Positions 26,203 to 36,202 of a stretch of 64,000 nucleotides of DNA are shown in pieces. Position 1 is the first letter of the stretch, and each line of letters begins with the position of its first letter. Where the stretch lies: positions 21,884 through 85,883 of the forward strand of contig CAJTCY010000022.1 in assembly GCA_910575075.1 (NCBI GenBank), written 5' to 3'. Both the position numbers and the translations under genes were made by a program. The DNA is from Lachnospiraceae bacterium. GTDB lineage: Bacteria > Bacillota > Clostridia > Lachnospirales > Lachnospiraceae. A model generated the notes under the pieces. The model was not told the origin of the DNA. It searched no databases and saw nothing but the letters and a program-made list of their open reading frames with translations.

Positions 26203-28407
26203 TCAGTGGGAAGAATTTTTTCCGACATTGCGGATTGTTTCCAGTAGCAGAGGGATATCGATGGGCTTTGTAAGGTGCGCATTCATACCGCTCTCTATGG
26301 AAAGCCGTCTGTCACTTTCAAAAGCATTGGCAGACAGGGCAATGATAGGAATCTTTGATAAAGCAGGATCATTCAGGCTGCGTATTTTTCTGGCTGCCTG
26401 CCGTCCGTCCATGACAGGCATTTGGATATCCATTAAAACCAGGTCAAAATCACCGGGTTTGGAGTTCATTATTTTTTCCACAGCAATATCTCCGTTAGCT
26501 GCGGTATCAATGGAAAAACCAAGTCCCTGGAGTATTTCAGTCTCAATTTCCATATTGATCATATTATCTTCTACCAGCAAAATTCTATGATTCATAGGTT
26601 GGAAATCCGTATGTTCCGGGTCATCTGCCTGCGGGTGCTCCTGTATGCGCAGGCGCAGAGTTACCTTGAAAGTGCTGCCTTTGCCCACAATACTGTCTAC
26701 CTTAATGTCTCCGCCCATCATGGAGGCAATATTTTTGGCAATGGTAAGACTGAGCCCTGTGCCGTGTATGCCGCTGAAAGTAGTGTTCTTCTCACGTTCA
26801 AATGGATCAAAGATATGTTTCAGAAAATCTTTTCCGATACCGATGCCGGTATCCTTGACCGTGAACTGGTAGACGGCATAATCGTTGGGAAGCTTCTTTT
26901 GTTCTTTGACTATTAGTTCCACCCTGCCGTTGGTTTTCGTGTAGGTGATGGCATTGGTGGTCAGATAGACAAGAAGCTGCCGAAGCTTTTCCGGATCTCC
27001 ACAGATATCGCAGTGCTTCACCTTGGAGTCGTCCAGACAAAACAGGATGTTTTTCTCGGATGCCTGGGGCAGCAGGGCTTGATGTACATCTTCCAGAATA
27101 TCATGGAGGTTGCAATCGCATTCCAGCAACTCCATATCGTTAGACTCTGTCCATGAGAGATCCAGTACCTTTTCAATCAAGTCCAGAAGCTGCCGGCTGG
27201 AACGTTCGATTTTGTCAAGATCTGCCAGTACAGCCTCACGGTCTTGGATATGTTTTTTTGCCAGTGCTGTAAAGCCAAAAATAGCGTTCAGGGGTGTGCG
27301 CATATCATGCGACATATTTGAGAGAAACGTATTCTTGGCGACGATGGCAAGATTTGCGTTGTCCAATGCATTTTCCAGAATTCGGTTCTGTTCCAGCTCA
27401 CGTTGGATTTCCACATCTACTCTCCGGTAGCCCATAACAATTTGGGATATATGCTTTTTATGGCCTACGTTGACAATGCGCAGCTGAAGCAGTTGCGTTT
27501 TGCCGTCTTTGAGAACGCGGTAATTGACATAATATGTCTTGGTGTCAGATAATTTCTCACGGATATAGTGCGGATTCGTAACCTTGCTTACCAGTTCGCG
27601 GTCTTCCGGATGTACCCAGGTATTTACATAATTGGATATATACCATTGAAATTCCACTACCTTGTATTTTTCATCGAACTGCCGCTTGGTACGGCTGCTC
27701 AGCCTGTAAGGAAATATTTTATTTGTATCCAGGTCTGCATAGAGGATGGACTCATAATTGATACTGAGGCCCTCAATTACTTCTAAACGTCTTAAGTGTT
27801 CTCCGTCATATTTATCAAGGAGGTTCTGTATTTTCTGCTCCTGCTCAAATAAAAGTGAATTTTCCCATTCTAACTGCCGATTTTTCTTTTCTGTGGCGTC
27901 ACTCATGAATACATAGAAAATATCTCCCACAGATTCTGTGCGGACAAAGTGCCCATAATCTTCAATCCAGCGGATATTTCCGTCCTTTCGCACAATTCGG
28001 TATTCTACATAATCCAGATTATACTGGTTACTGGCAATTTGCTCCCGGATACTCTGTTCCACAGACTTCAAATCTTCAGAATATACAATGCCTTTGAAAG
28101 AATTACCAGTAAATTCTTGGAATTCTTTCAAGGTGCTGCACTGGAAAATTCTTAACAAAGCCTTGTTTGCATAGATGATTTCCTCATTACCGTCTGCATG
28201 ATAGATTAAAAAACCTCCTGGCATTTCATCCATAAATTTTATGATTTCATATGCAGGCTGGAAATGCTCTGTGTTCAGAGAATATGGAAACTCTATTTGG
28301 CTTTGGGAGGATGATGGATCATTTATATCCAAAGCCTCATATTCTGGACTGTTTAATAAAGACAATACATATTCAATTAAGTTGTGTTTTGGTGTTTGCG
28401 TTTTCAT
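26203..28407 (-). CDS. Hybrid sensor histidine kinase with PAS domains and C-terminal receiver
   Basis: A 734-residue soluble-looking sensor (no obvious membrane helix). Two PAS-like regions (about residues 40-170 and 215-330) precede a HisKA domain with the phosphorylated His in NMSHDMRTPLNAIFGF, a HATPase_c domain (KDTGIGIGKDF, HGTGLSLTIAK) and a receiver domain with acidic pocket VEDN and phospho-acceptor Asp in VLMDIQMPVMDG. No output domain, so phosphate probably passes to an unlinked protein. No good ribosome site is seen before the ATG. Divergent from ilvD. Confidence 0.9.
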   Translation of the reverse strand: MKTQTPKHNLIEYVLSLLNSPEYEALDINDPSSSQSQIEFPYSLNTEHFQPAYEIIKFMDEMPGGFLIYHADGNEEIIYANKALLRIFQCSTLKEFQEFTGNSFKGIVYSEDLKSVEQSIREQIASNQYNLDYVEYRIVRKDGNIRWIEDYGHFVRTESVGDIFYVFMSDATEKKNRQLEWENSLLFEQEQKIQNLLDKYDGEHLRRLEVIEGLSINYESILYADLDTNKIFPYRLSSRTKRQFDEKYKVVEFQWYISNYVNTWVHPEDRELVSKVTNPHYIREKLSDTKTYYVNYRVLKDGKTQLLQLRIVNVGHKKHISQIVMGYRRVDVEIQRELEQNRILENALDNANLAIVAKNTFLSNMSHDMRTPLNAIFGFTALAKKHIQDREAVLADLDKIERSSRQLLDLIEKVLDLSWTESNDMELLECDCNLHDILEDVHQALLPQASEKNILFCLDDSKVKHCDICGDPEKLRQLLVYLTTNAITYTKTNGRVELIVKEQKKLPNDYAVYQFTVKDTGIGIGKDFLKHIFDPFEREKNTTFSGIHGTGLSLTIAKNIASMMGGDIKVDSIVGKGSTFKVTLRLRIQEHPQADDPEHTDFQPMNHRILLVEDNMINMEIETEILQGLGFSIDTAANGDIAVEKIMNSKPGDFDLVLMDIQMPVMDGRQAARKIRSLNDPALSKIPIIALSANAFESDRRLSIESGMNAHLTKPIDIPLLLETIRNVGKNSSH

Positions 28408-28470
28408 AATTCTATATTAACATAAAATGGAACTTTTGGCAAAATATAATTAAATTGTTATACAACACTA

Positions 28471-28499
28471 TTGACAGCAGACAACATGTAGGATATAAT
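28471..28499 (+). promoter_or_regulatory. Perfect sigma-A promoter of ilvD
   Basis: TTGACA (28471-28476), exactly 17 bp, TATAAT (28494-28499); about 66 bp before the ATG. Confidence 0.85.
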
Positions 28500-28564
28500 T
28501 TGTTTATGATTAACTGAGATATCAAAAACAGAGACATGTAAATGTTAGGAAGAGAGGCAGAGAG

Positions 28565-30238
28565 ATGAGAAGTGATAATGTGAAAAAGGGGATGCAGCAG
28601 GCGCCCCATCGTTCCCTGTTTAATGCACTGGGATTTACCAGAGAAGAAATGGATAAACCTCTGGTTGGGATTGTAAGTTCTTACAATGAGATTGTGCCAG
28701 GGCATATGAATTTGGATAAGATTGTGAATGCTGTAAAAATGGGTGTTGCGGAAGCCGGAGGAGTTCCAGTGGTGTTTCCGGCAATTGCAGTTTGTGACGG
28801 CATTGCCATGGGGCATACCGGAATGAAATATTCTCTGGTAACTCGCGACCTGATTGCAGATTCTACGGAATGCATGGCTTTGGCGCATCAGTTTGACGCA
28901 TTGGTGATGGTGCCGAATTGCGATAAAAATGTCCCAGGACTTCTGATGGCGGCAGCAAGAGTAAATGTGCCCACCGTATTTGTTTCTGGAGGTCCTATGC
29001 TTGCCGGGCATGTGAAGGGGCGTAAGACCAGCCTATCTTCCATGTTTGAGGCAGTCGGCTCCTATGCGGCCGGCACCATGACAGAGGAAGATGTGTGTGA
29101 ATTTGAAGAAAAGGCATGCCCTACCTGCGGTTCCTGTTCCGGCATGTATACGGCAAATTCCATGAACTGCCTGACAGAGGCTCTTGGCATGGGGCTGAAA
29201 GGAAACGGAACGATTCCGGCAGTATATTCTGACCGCCTGCGTCTTGCCAAACATGCAGGAATGGCAGTGATGGAAATGTACCGCCAGAATATCTGTCCCC
29301 GTGATATTATGACAAAAGAGGCTGTGCTCAACGCATTGACGGTGGATATGGCACTGGGATGCTCCACCAACAGTATGCTGCATCTTCCTGCGATTGCCCA
29401 TGAGATCGGCTTCGATTTTGATATTGGCTTTGCGAATGAAATCAGCGAAAAGACGCCGAATCTCTGTCATCTGGCTCCGGCAGGCCCCACCTATATGGAA
29501 GATTTAAACGAGGCAGGCGGTGTGTATGCGGTGATGAATGAGCTGGCAGAATTAGGGCTGCTGAATCTTGACTGTATGACAGTGACCGGAAAAACCGTAG
29601 GGGAAAATATAAAAGGCTGCGCCAACAGAAACCCGGAAGTTATCCGTCCTCTTGATAATCCTTACAGCACTACAGGAGGGCTTGCAGTACTGAAAGGAAA
29701 TCTGGCGCCTGAGGGAAGTGTGGTAAAACGTTCGGCAGTGGCACCGGAAATGATGGTACATGAAGGACCTGCAAGAGTATTTGACTGTGAAGAGGATGCA
29801 ATTGCAGCAATCAAGGGAGGAAAGATTGTGGCAGGCGACGTGGTGGTGATCCGTTATGAAGGGCCGAAAGGAGGCCCTGGCATGAGAGAAATGCTCAATC
29901 CCACATCGGCAATTGCAGGAATGGGACTGGGCTCAACGGTTGCACTGATTACAGACGGACGCTTTTCAGGCGCCAGCCGCGGGGCTTCCATCGGGCATGT
30001 TTCTCCAGAGGCAGCCGTGGGAGGCACAATTGCACTGGTAGAAGAAGGAGACACTATTAAAATCAACATTCCGGAAATGAAACTGGAACTGGATGTAGCG
30101 GAAGATGTGCTTGCCAAGAGAAAAGCAAAATGGCAGCCAAGAGAACCTAAGGTGACAGAAGGATATTTGGCTCGTTATGCCCAGATGGTTACTTCTGGAG
30201 CCAAAGGGGCCGTAATGAAAAGAGAATTGAACAGTTAG
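28565..30238 (+). CDS. ilvD: Dihydroxy-acid dehydratase
   Basis: Fe-S enzyme of branched-chain amino acid and pantothenate synthesis that dehydrates dihydroxy-isovalerate and dihydroxy-methylvalerate. Cluster cysteines are visible in [27 protein letters not shown], and the conserved [13 protein letters not shown] and [10 protein letters not shown] segments bind substrate and Mg. 557 residues, normal. It stands alone, not in an ilv operon, with a perfect promoter. Confidence 0.96.
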   Translation: MRSDNVKKGMQQAPHRSLFNALGFTREEMDKPLVGIVSSYNEIVPGHMNLDKIVNAVKMGVAEAGGVPVVFPAIAVCDGIAMGHTGMKYSLVTRDLIADSTECMALAHQFDALVMVPNCDKNVPGLLMAAARVNVPTVFVSGGPMLAGHVKGRKTSLSSMFEAVGSYAAGTMTEEDVCEFEEKACPTCGSCSGMYTANSMNCLTEALGMGLKGNGTIPAVYSDRLRLAKHAGMAVMEMYRQNICPRDIMTKEAVLNALTVDMALGCSTNSMLHLPAIAHEIGFDFDIGFANEISEKTPNLCHLAPAGPTYMEDLNEAGGVYAVMNELAELGLLNLDCMTVTGKTVGENIKGCANRNPEVIRPLDNPYSTTGGLAVLKGNLAPEGSVVKRSAVAPEMMVHEGPARVFDCEEDAIAAIKGGKIVAGDVVVIRYEGPKGGPGMREMLNPTSAIAGMGLGSTVALITDGRFSGASRGASIGHVSPEAAVGGTIALVEEGDTIKINIPEMKLELDVAEDVLAKRKAKWQPREPKVTEGYLARYAQMVTSGAKGAVMKRELNS

Positions 30239-30477
30239 CAAAATTTTTATCTGTTGTCTTGACGTAAGCTTTTCCTTCGTGTTATTCTTTTCTTTAAAGG
30301 TAACAGATGTCAATGAGAGCAGCAAATGAGTGCCGCGGCAGTAATGCCTGCGGCATTCTTGATTTGCGCGGAAGGCATAAGCCAAGCTGGAATGCTTGCA
30401 TTCCAATTTGGCGCCGCCCGCGAACGTGAGAAACTCGCAGAGCGTGTTTCTCATCGTTTAGACGAAAGGAAGACGTA
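30239..30477. other. Hairpin-rich region between ilvD and nfo
   Basis: A GC-rich hairpin TGCCGCGGCA-gtaa-TGCC-t-GCGGCA (30331-30355) with a weak T run probably terminates ilvD. Further inverted pairs: TGGAATGC-tt-GCATTCCA (about 30390-30407) and GAGAAAC..GTTTCTC (about 30430-30453). No gene or clear promoter seen. Confidence 0.5.
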
Positions 30478-31305
30478 ATGTTGAGAATTGGATGTCATCT
30501 CTCTTCCTCCAAAGGCTATCTTGCCATGGGGAAGGAAGCAGTAAAAATCGGGGCAAATACATTTCAGTTTTTTACCAGAAATCCCAGAGGCGGGAAAGCT
30601 AAGGAACTGAATCTCTCTGATGTGGAAGCATATTTGGAATTTGCAGAAGAACATGGAATTGGGCAGATTCTTGCGCATGCGCCTTATACGCTGAATGCCT
30701 GTGCCAAAGACGCAGGTTTGCGCCAGTTTGCCTATGATACCATGTGCGATGACCTGAACCGTCTTAAATATATACCAGAGGCTATGTATAATTTTCATCC
30801 TGGAAGCCATGTGGGACAGGGGACAGAAGCAGGGATTTCCTTTATCGCAGATATTTTGAACCGTATTCATGAGCAGAGAACGACAATCTTGCTGGAAACT
30901 ATGGCGGGAAAAGGCACGGAAATGGGAAGAAGTTTTGAGGAATTGGCGATGATTATAGACAGAGTGGAAGACAGCAGCCATTTGGGAGTATGTCTTGACA
31001 CCTGCCATGTATTTGACGGAGGGTATGATATCGTCCATAAGCTGGACAAGACTTTGGAAGAATTTGATCAGGTCATCGGGCTGAACCGTCTGAAAGCAGT
31101 TCACTTAAACGACAGCAAAAATGAACTTGGCAGCCATAAAGACCGTCATGAGAAAATTGGAGAAGGACGGATAGGTATAGAAACTTTTGCCGCTATTGTC
31201 AAGCATCCGAAATTAAAAGAGCTGCCGTTTTATCTGGAGACTCCCAATGATCTGGAAGGTTACCAGAGAGAAATCGCATTGTTGAGGGAGAAGGCCCAGT
31301 GTTAA
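30478..31305 (+). CDS. nfo: Deoxyribonuclease IV (AP endonuclease)
   Basis: Zn-dependent AP endonuclease of base-excision repair, TIM-barrel fold. Starts with the typical [18 protein letters not shown] and shows metal-ligand segments [58 protein letters not shown] and the final FYLETPND. 275 residues, complete. Its end overlaps the start of cbiQ by 7 bp, which makes it the first gene of a cobalt-transport operon by position only. Confidence 0.95.
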   Translation: MLRIGCHLSSSKGYLAMGKEAVKIGANTFQFFTRNPRGGKAKELNLSDVEAYLEFAEEHGIGQILAHAPYTLNACAKDAGLRQFAYDTMCDDLNRLKYIPEAMYNFHPGSHVGQGTEAGISFIADILNRIHEQRTTILLETMAGKGTEMGRSFEELAMIIDRVEDSSHLGVCLDTCHVFDGGYDIVHKLDKTLEEFDQVIGLNRLKAVHLNDSKNELGSHKDRHEKIGEGRIGIETFAAIVKHPKLKELPFYLETPNDLEGYQREIALLREKAQC

Positions 31306-32120
31306 AAGAGCATAAAAGGAACAGACGCCGTCAGGAGCATTTTCACGGAGCGGCGGCAATGGACTTCTATGCCTGTCAGTCAGAAATCCGTCATTGGAAT
31401 GGCTGCTATAAGGTAGTTTCAGCAGTGCTGGTCCTGCTTTTATGTATAATTTTGGATACGTATCTGGTTTCTGTCTTTATCATCATAAGCGTAGGAGCCC
31501 TGAATATAATCGGGAACGGTATAGGGTTCAGAAACTATCTGGCTCTTCTAAGGGTGCCGATTGGTTTTCTGTTTCTTGCAAGTATGGCAGTTGCTCTTGG
31601 AATCTCTGCGGAAACGGCAGGAGACTGGAGCATTTCACTGCACTGGTTTTGGCTGTATGTGACAAAGGCAGGGCTGGCACGTGCCCTGGAATTATTTTTA
31701 AAAGCATTGGCGGCCGTCAGCGCCATGTATTATATGGCATTATCCACCCCGGCGGGAGAGTTGGCGTCCGTGCTGCAAAGAATGCATATGCCCAGGCTTC
31801 TGGCAGAACTTATGCATATGATTTATCGCTTTATTTTTATACTTTCAGAGAATCACAGAGCTATGAAGACAGCGGCAGTTTCCAGGTTGGGAGATGCAGA
31901 TTTTAAAACTTCCTGTACTGCCTTCGGGCAGATCGGGGGCAATCTTCTGGTTTTGTCTTTAAAGAAGGCAAATGCATATTATGACGCTATGGTGTCCAGA
32001 GGGTATGAGGGGGAATTCACCTTCTGGGAAGAAGAAAAACCCCTTAAAAAATGGCAGATTCTGGCTTTGGTATGTTACCTGGCAGTGTTGATTCTGCTGT
32101 GGATGGCGGAGAAATTATGA
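31299..32120 (+). CDS. cbiQ: Energy-coupling-factor transporter transmembrane protein CbiQ/EcfT
   Basis: T-component of an ECF-type cobalt transporter. After a short basic N-terminus the protein has [18 protein letters not shown], typical of CbiQ, then about five hydrophobic helices and the coupling motifs with Ala-Arg-Gly ([13 protein letters not shown]) that dock on the ATPase. The GTG at 31299 has a GAGGGAGAAGG region upstream and overlaps nfo; ATG at 31359 is an alternative start. It ends in an ATGA overlap with cbiO. Its partner S-component genes cbiM-cbiN lie 3.3 kb away in a separate operon. Confidence 0.87.
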   Translation: MLKEHKRNRRRQEHFHGAAAMDFYACQSEIRHWNGCYKVVSAVLVLLLCIILDTYLVSVFIIISVGALNIIGNGIGFRNYLALLRVPIGFLFLASMAVALGISAETAGDWSISLHWFWLYVTKAGLARALELFLKALAAVSAMYYMALSTPAGELASVLQRMHMPRLLAELMHMIYRFIFILSENHRAMKTAAVSRLGDADFKTSCTAFGQIGGNLLVLSLKKANAYYDAMVSRGYEGEFTFWEEEKPLKKWQILALVCYLAVLILLWMAEKL

Positions 32121-32956
32121 GAGAAGAGATTTTGCGTGTACAGCATTTAACTTATGAATATGAGCCAGGACATCCGGCAATCGAAGATATCAGCCTGTCC
32201 ATTGGGAAAGGGGAGAAAGTTGCAGTGATGGGTGCCAATGGCGCAGGCAAGTCCACATTTTTTCTGAATCTGAACGGTGTACTGCAGGCTGAAAAAGGCG
32301 AGATTTTTTATCAGGGCAGGCAGATCGGCAGAAAAGATTTGAGAAATCTGCGCCGTCATGTGGGGTTTGTGTTTCAGGATGCAGATAATCAGATGATTGC
32401 CTCGACAGTGGAGGCAGAAGTGGCGTTTGGGCCTGTGAACCTAAAACTCTCCAGGCAGGAGGTAAAGGAACGGATTGACCAGGCGCTGGATTATATGAAT
32501 CTGCAGTCTTATCGAAAACGGCCGCCACACGATCTGAGCGGCGGAGAGAAGAAGAGAGTCAGTATTGCTGATATTCTTGCTATGAAAACTGATATTATCC
32601 TTTTTGATGAACCTGCGGCAGCGTTGGACCCTTTCAGCGCAGAGATGTTAGAACAAGTGCTTTCAGATTTATCCAAAGAAGGAAAGACATTGTTGATTTC
32701 CACACATGATGTGGATTTTGCCTATCGCTGGGCTGAGCGGGTTCTGGTATTTGACCAGGGAAAACTTGCGGCAGACGGTAAGACGCTGGAGATATTTCTG
32801 CAGGAGCAGGTGCTGCAGCAGGCACACTTAAAGAAACCAGAAATGCTGAAAATATATGAGATTCTTCTGGAGCGCGGGATGGTTTATGAGCAAAGCTACC
32901 CAAGATATGCCGGGGAACTTGCAAATTGTTTGGGAGGTACCGTATATGGTGAATGA
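32117..32956 (+). CDS. cbiO: Cobalt ECF transporter ATP-binding protein CbiO
   Basis: ABC ATPase of 279 residues: Walker A GANGAGKST, Q-loop FQDADNQMIASTVEAEVAFG (the DNQ motif is typical of ECF ATPases), signature LSGGEKKRVSIAD, Walker B IILFDEPAAALD and switch His in STHDVDF. The ATG at 32117 overlaps the cbiQ stop. It energises uptake of Co2+ with CbiQ and, presumably, CbiMN. Its last 11 bp overlap the HD-domain gene. Confidence 0.93.
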   Translation: MREEILRVQHLTYEYEPGHPAIEDISLSIGKGEKVAVMGANGAGKSTFFLNLNGVLQAEKGEIFYQGRQIGRKDLRNLRRHVGFVFQDADNQMIASTVEAEVAFGPVNLKLSRQEVKERIDQALDYMNLQSYRKRPPHDLSGGEKKRVSIADILAMKTDIILFDEPAAALDPFSAEMLEQVLSDLSKEGKTLLISTHDVDFAYRWAERVLVFDQGKLAADGKTLEIFLQEQVLQQAHLKKPEMLKIYEILLERGMVYEQSYPRYAGELANCLGGTVYGE

Positions 32957-33590
32957 AACATATAAGAAATATTTGACTTATGTAAAGGAATATCTGATTC
33001 AGCATCAGGGATTGGAATCACCGAATCCGCTGCATCCCTTCCGTTCCAGATTTCAGCATACAATACGTGTGCTGCACTGGTGTGTCCGGCTGTCAGAAGG
33101 GTTGGAAGGAGTTGACCGTGAACTGCTGTGCACAGCGGCAATTTTTCATGATATCGGTTACGGCAGCAGAGATAATGAGCATCATGCAGGGCGCAGTGTC
33201 CAGGCATTTCGTGAATATGCCGTGGCACAGGGAATGGAAGAGAAATTTGCCCGTAAGGTGGAACGGCTCATTGCCTGCCATTCGGATAAGAGCCTGATGA
33301 AGGAGCCAGAGGCAGAGATGGAAATGATTTTGCTGATGGAAGCCGATCTTCTGGATGAAGAGGGAGCTATGGGCATTGTCTGGGACTGTATGACCATGGG
33401 GAACTTGCATGCTTCCAGCTATGCCAGGGCATATTACCACATTATGGAGAGTTCTAATAAGGAAGAACCAAATCCAATGGTTACAGATCGGGCCAAAAAA
33501 ATCTGGGAGGAAAAAAAGGGGATTGTGGCAAAGTTCGTAAAGCTGCTGGAAGATGATTTGATGATTGGCAGTGAATATTTCGAGATTTAG
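32946..33590 (+). CDS. HD-domain phosphohydrolase
   Basis: A 214-residue protein with the metal-binding HD signature: His in RFQHTIRVLHW, FHDIGYG (HD pair), HHAGRSVQAF and a late Asp in MEADLLDEEG. This is the YpgQ/YedJ-like group of small nucleotide phosphohydrolases; substrate unknown. I start at 32946 where GGGAGGT precedes ATG, with an 11-bp overlap into cbiO. Longer in-frame starts run within cbiO and are not supported. Confidence 0.85.
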   Translation: MVNETYKKYLTYVKEYLIQHQGLESPNPLHPFRSRFQHTIRVLHWCVRLSEGLEGVDRELLCTAAIFHDIGYGSRDNEHHAGRSVQAFREYAVAQGMEEKFARKVERLIACHSDKSLMKEPEAEMEMILLMEADLLDEEGAMGIVWDCMTMGNLHASSYARAYYHIMESSNKEEPNPMVTDRAKKIWEEKKGIVAKFVKLLEDDLMIGSEYFEI

Positions 33591-33680
33591 TATCGCTGGC
33601 TCAAAAAACTTTATTGCCGATGGCGCTGCTGATATGCGAAACTTACGAAAGAATTTGGGCAGAAGAGGAAGGAGAAAATC

Positions 33681-34748
33681 ATGTCATTGATATTACTGCT
33701 GTTTTTGATTAGTTTTTTGATCGGAGCAAAACCTGCGAAAAGAGGAGAATTTTTTCCAGATTATGCGTCTCTGGAAAAATCTAATTCTATAAAGGGGATA
33801 TTTGTGATTTTTGTCTTTTTCCGGCACTATGCACAGTATGTCACACTCGATAGTGTTTGGGATAAGGGTTTTTCTCTAATTAATTATATGCTGGGACAGA
33901 TGATTGTAGTGGCATTTCTCTTCTATTCTGGTTATGGTGTAATGTGTTCCATTGAGAAAAAGGGAATTTCTTATGTGAAATCGCTGCCCCTGCAGCGTGC
34001 ATTGAGGGTATGGGTCCATTATGCCATAGCAGTAGGGCTGTTCTGGCTCGCTAATCTTTTGCTGGGAAGAACAATTTCTGCACGGAAGCTGATCGGAACC
34101 CTGCTTTGCTGGGATGCGATAGGAAACAGTACCTGGTATATTATGGCGATTATTATTTCGTATCTGCTGGCGTATCTCAGTTTTCGGTTTTGTATCAATC
34201 ACAAGAAACTGGGGGCTGCATGGCTGACATTTCTGACAGTATGTGCTGTTTTTGCACTGATTCCAGTGCGGCCAGGCAGATATTATAATACATTACTGTG
34301 TTTTCCCTTAGGGGTATGGTGGGCAATATATAAAGATAAGATAGATGCTTTTTTGAAAAAAGGAATGAATTATGGAATTGCCCTGTCGGGATGCATGATT
34401 CTTACAGTGGTTACTAATGGCCTGCGCAACCATAACGTGTGGATTTATGAATTGGCATCTGTAAGTTTCGTTTGCGTGGGTGTTCTGATTACCATGAAAC
34501 TGAGTTTAAAGAATCGTCTGATACAGTATGCTGGCAGCCATGTTTTCAGTCTTTTTATTTTACAGAGACTGCCGATGCTGTATTTATCGAAAGCAACAGA
34601 ACTGGAGAAGAGCCCGTATCTGTTTTTTGCGGTGACTTTTGTCATTACATTTATAATATCTTTTCTGTTTGATTTTTGCATCGACAGGCTGGATAAACTG
34701 ACATTTGGCAGAATGAGGATTCCTGCGGGAGAAAAGCCTGCAGAGTAA
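33681..34748 (+). CDS. Membrane acyltransferase (acyltransferase-3 family)
   Basis: A polytopic protein of 355 residues with about ten hydrophobic helices. The conserved His/Arg of the family appears in FVFFRHYAQYV rather than the more common FxHxxxxF form; PLQRALRVWVHY is the second typical segment and NSTWYIMAIIISY the third. Members O-acetylate exported sugars or cell-wall polymers. AGGAAGGAG site upstream. Function in this context unknown. Confidence 0.8.
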   Translation: MSLILLLFLISFLIGAKPAKRGEFFPDYASLEKSNSIKGIFVIFVFFRHYAQYVTLDSVWDKGFSLINYMLGQMIVVAFLFYSGYGVMCSIEKKGISYVKSLPLQRALRVWVHYAIAVGLFWLANLLLGRTISARKLIGTLLCWDAIGNSTWYIMAIIISYLLAYLSFRFCINHKKLGAAWLTFLTVCAVFALIPVRPGRYYNTLLCFPLGVWWAIYKDKIDAFLKKGMNYGIALSGCMILTVVTNGLRNHNVWIYELASVSFVCVGVLITMKLSLKNRLIQYAGSHVFSLFILQRLPMLYLSKATELEKSPYLFFAVTFVITFIISFLFDFCIDRLDKLTFGRMRIPAGEKPAE

Positions 34749-34752
34749 GTTT

Positions 34753-34809
34753 GAGTTTTCTCATTTTTTGGTACTAAAATATCGGTTGTTGATAAAAATG
34801 GGGAAACTC
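34753..34809. repeat. Family D palindrome
   Basis: GAGTTTTCTCATTTTT and AAAAATGGGGAAACTC pair with two G-T positions, loop of about 25 bp containing GGTACTAAAATA. A related half copy lies at 14972-15010. It follows the acyltransferase and may stabilise or end its mRNA. Confidence 0.5.
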
Positions 34810-34889
34810 AGAAAAGTAAGCTGTGGACATTTTTGCCATATTGTGTTATTCTTACGAAGGTGCGGCAAGCGCATCCGAACAATTTAATT

Positions 34890-35066
34890 ACAGAAGGTGC
34901 CTGTATGCTTTACAGGATAATAGGGAAATGAGTGAGATTCTCATACGGTCCCGCCGCTGTAAGAGTGGAGTTCTCTTCGAAAGGACATATGGTCTGTGCC
35001 ACTGGGAAACTGGGAAGGCAGAAGAGAATGAGGAAGCTTGAGTCAGAAGACCTGCCTTTTGTAACG
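34890..35066 (+). promoter_or_regulatory. Cobalamin (AdoCbl) riboswitch
   Basis: All main conserved blocks are readable: GGTGCC (34896-34901), a GGGAAA near 34921-34927, the B12 box CCGCCGCTGTAA (about 34951-34963), GCCACTGGGAAACTGGGAAG (about 34997-35017) and the closing GTCAGAAGACCTGCC (about 35052-35066). It lies in the leader of cbiMN and is expected to switch off cobalt uptake when cobalamin is plentiful. A terminator hairpin follows at 35156. Confidence 0.93.
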
Positions 35067-35103
35067 GCATGCAGTAAGTTACGAGAGATAACTGGCTGCA
35101 TAG

Positions 35104-35148
35104 AGACCTGCCTGGTAATACCAAACTATTTATTATCGCTGCAGGTCT
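35104..35148 (+). promoter_or_regulatory. Likely expression platform of the riboswitch
   Basis: AGACCTGCC occurs twice, in the 3' end of the aptamer (35058-35066) and at 35104-35112. The inverse GCAGGTCT at 35141-35148 can pair with either, a layout suited to mutually exclusive structures. Confidence 0.5.
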
Positions 35149-35155
35149 GTTATGA

Positions 35156-35198
35156 GTGCCGTTTTACTGTCTGGGAAGCAGTGGATGCGGCATTTTTT
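35156..35198 (+). terminator. Riboswitch-controlled intrinsic terminator
   Basis: TGCCG (35157-35161) pairs with CGGCA (35188-35192) with an inner ACTG/CAGT stem and six T's. It precedes cbiM by 240 bp, so read-through should be needed for cbiMN expression. Confidence 0.7.
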
Positions 35199-35204
35199 CA
35201 TCTA

Positions 35205-35372
35205 TAGGATTCGGTTGTCAAAAGGTGGTGAAATAAAATGAAGCTGGCAATTTGCACAAATAGGTACAAAAAGTTGTGGATTGTCCTGACAGTTTCCACA
35301 ACGTTTGTATTTATTTGTGCAAATTGCCAATAAGCATTTATAATACCACCTTTTGGCACCTGAATCTCTATA
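35205..35372. repeat. Family A palindromic element, 168-bp copy, in the cbiM leader
   Basis: Ends TAGGATTCGGTTGTCAAAAG and CTTTTGGCACCTGAATCTCTA; inverted orientation relative to the 7.6-kb copy. It keeps the GTTTGTATTTATTTGTGC arm and a GTGG..CCAC core but lacks the inner 150 bp of the longest copy. It lies between the riboswitch terminator and the cbiM ribosome site. Confidence 0.8.
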
Positions 35373-35438
35373 GGAAAGAATATGCGCATGTGAATGAGAG
35401 GAAGTGTGTGTTAGCAGATCAAAAGGAGGAGAAGCATT

Positions 35439-36188
35439 ATGACAAAAAGACAAAAGAAACTATTTATAGCAAGCATTATGTTTGCGGCGGCGTTTGGCTT
35501 TACGCCCAGAGCCAGTGCCATGCACATTATGGAGGGGTATCTTCCAGTAGGCTTCTGCATAGCCTGGGGGATTATCAGCCTGCCTTTTCTGATAAAAGGT
35601 TTTTTTTCCATTCAGAAAAAACTGCAGGAAAATAGAAAGAATATCACAATTCTTGCCATGTCCGGGGCGTTTATCTTTGTAATTTCTTCCTTGAAGATCC
35701 CCTCCGTGACCGGAAGCTGTTCTCACATGACTGGAACGGGCCTGGGAGCGATCTTGTTTGGTCCTGGCGCGGTCAGTATCCTGGGGCTTCTTGTGTTGAT
35801 TTTCCAGGCGGTATTGCTGGCGCACGGTGGTTTGACTACTCTGGGTGCCAACACATTTTCCATGGCCATTGCAGGTCCCTTTTTGTCTTATGGGATATAT
35901 AGGTTCTGCAGAAAGTGCAAGGTGAACCGGAGAGCGGGAGTGTTCCTGTCAGCAGCTCTGGGGGATTTATTTACTTATTGCATTACCAGTTTTCAGCTCG
36001 CCATTGCTTATCCGGCAGAAGAAGGGATTATGGCGTCTGCTGTCAAATTTTTAGGTGTATTTGCGCCTACGCAGCTTCCGCTTGCCATTGTGGAGGGATG
36101 CCTGACTGTGGTTATCATGATTACTCTGGAAAACTATGCACAGCCAGAACTGAAAAATGCAGGGTATCTGGAAAATGAAAAAATGTAA
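35439..36188 (+). CDS. cbiM: Cobalt ECF transporter substrate-binding membrane protein CbiM
   Basis: S-component of the cobalt transporter. A signal peptide ends in RASA and the mature protein begins MHIMEGYLP, whose Met-His pair binds the metal in CbiM/NikM. About six hydrophobic helices follow, with the family segments [32 protein letters not shown] and [14 protein letters not shown]. 249 residues, complete. AAGGAGG site. Under the cobalamin riboswitch and followed by cbiN. Confidence 0.95.
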   Translation: MTKRQKKLFIASIMFAAAFGFTPRASAMHIMEGYLPVGFCIAWGIISLPFLIKGFFSIQKKLQENRKNITILAMSGAFIFVISSLKIPSVTGSCSHMTGTGLGAILFGPGAVSILGLLVLIFQAVLLAHGGLTTLGANTFSMAIAGPFLSYGIYRFCRKCKVNRRAGVFLSAALGDLFTYCITSFQLAIAYPAEEGIMASAVKFLGVFAPTQLPLAIVEGCLTVVIMITLENYAQPELKNAGYLENEKM

Positions 36189-36202
36189 GGGAGGAAAGTT
36201 GA

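Noticed and set aside
26587..27430. Plus-strand frames opposite the hybrid kinase
   Set aside because: The kinase motifs on the minus strand are continuous; the opposite frames are low-complexity by-products.
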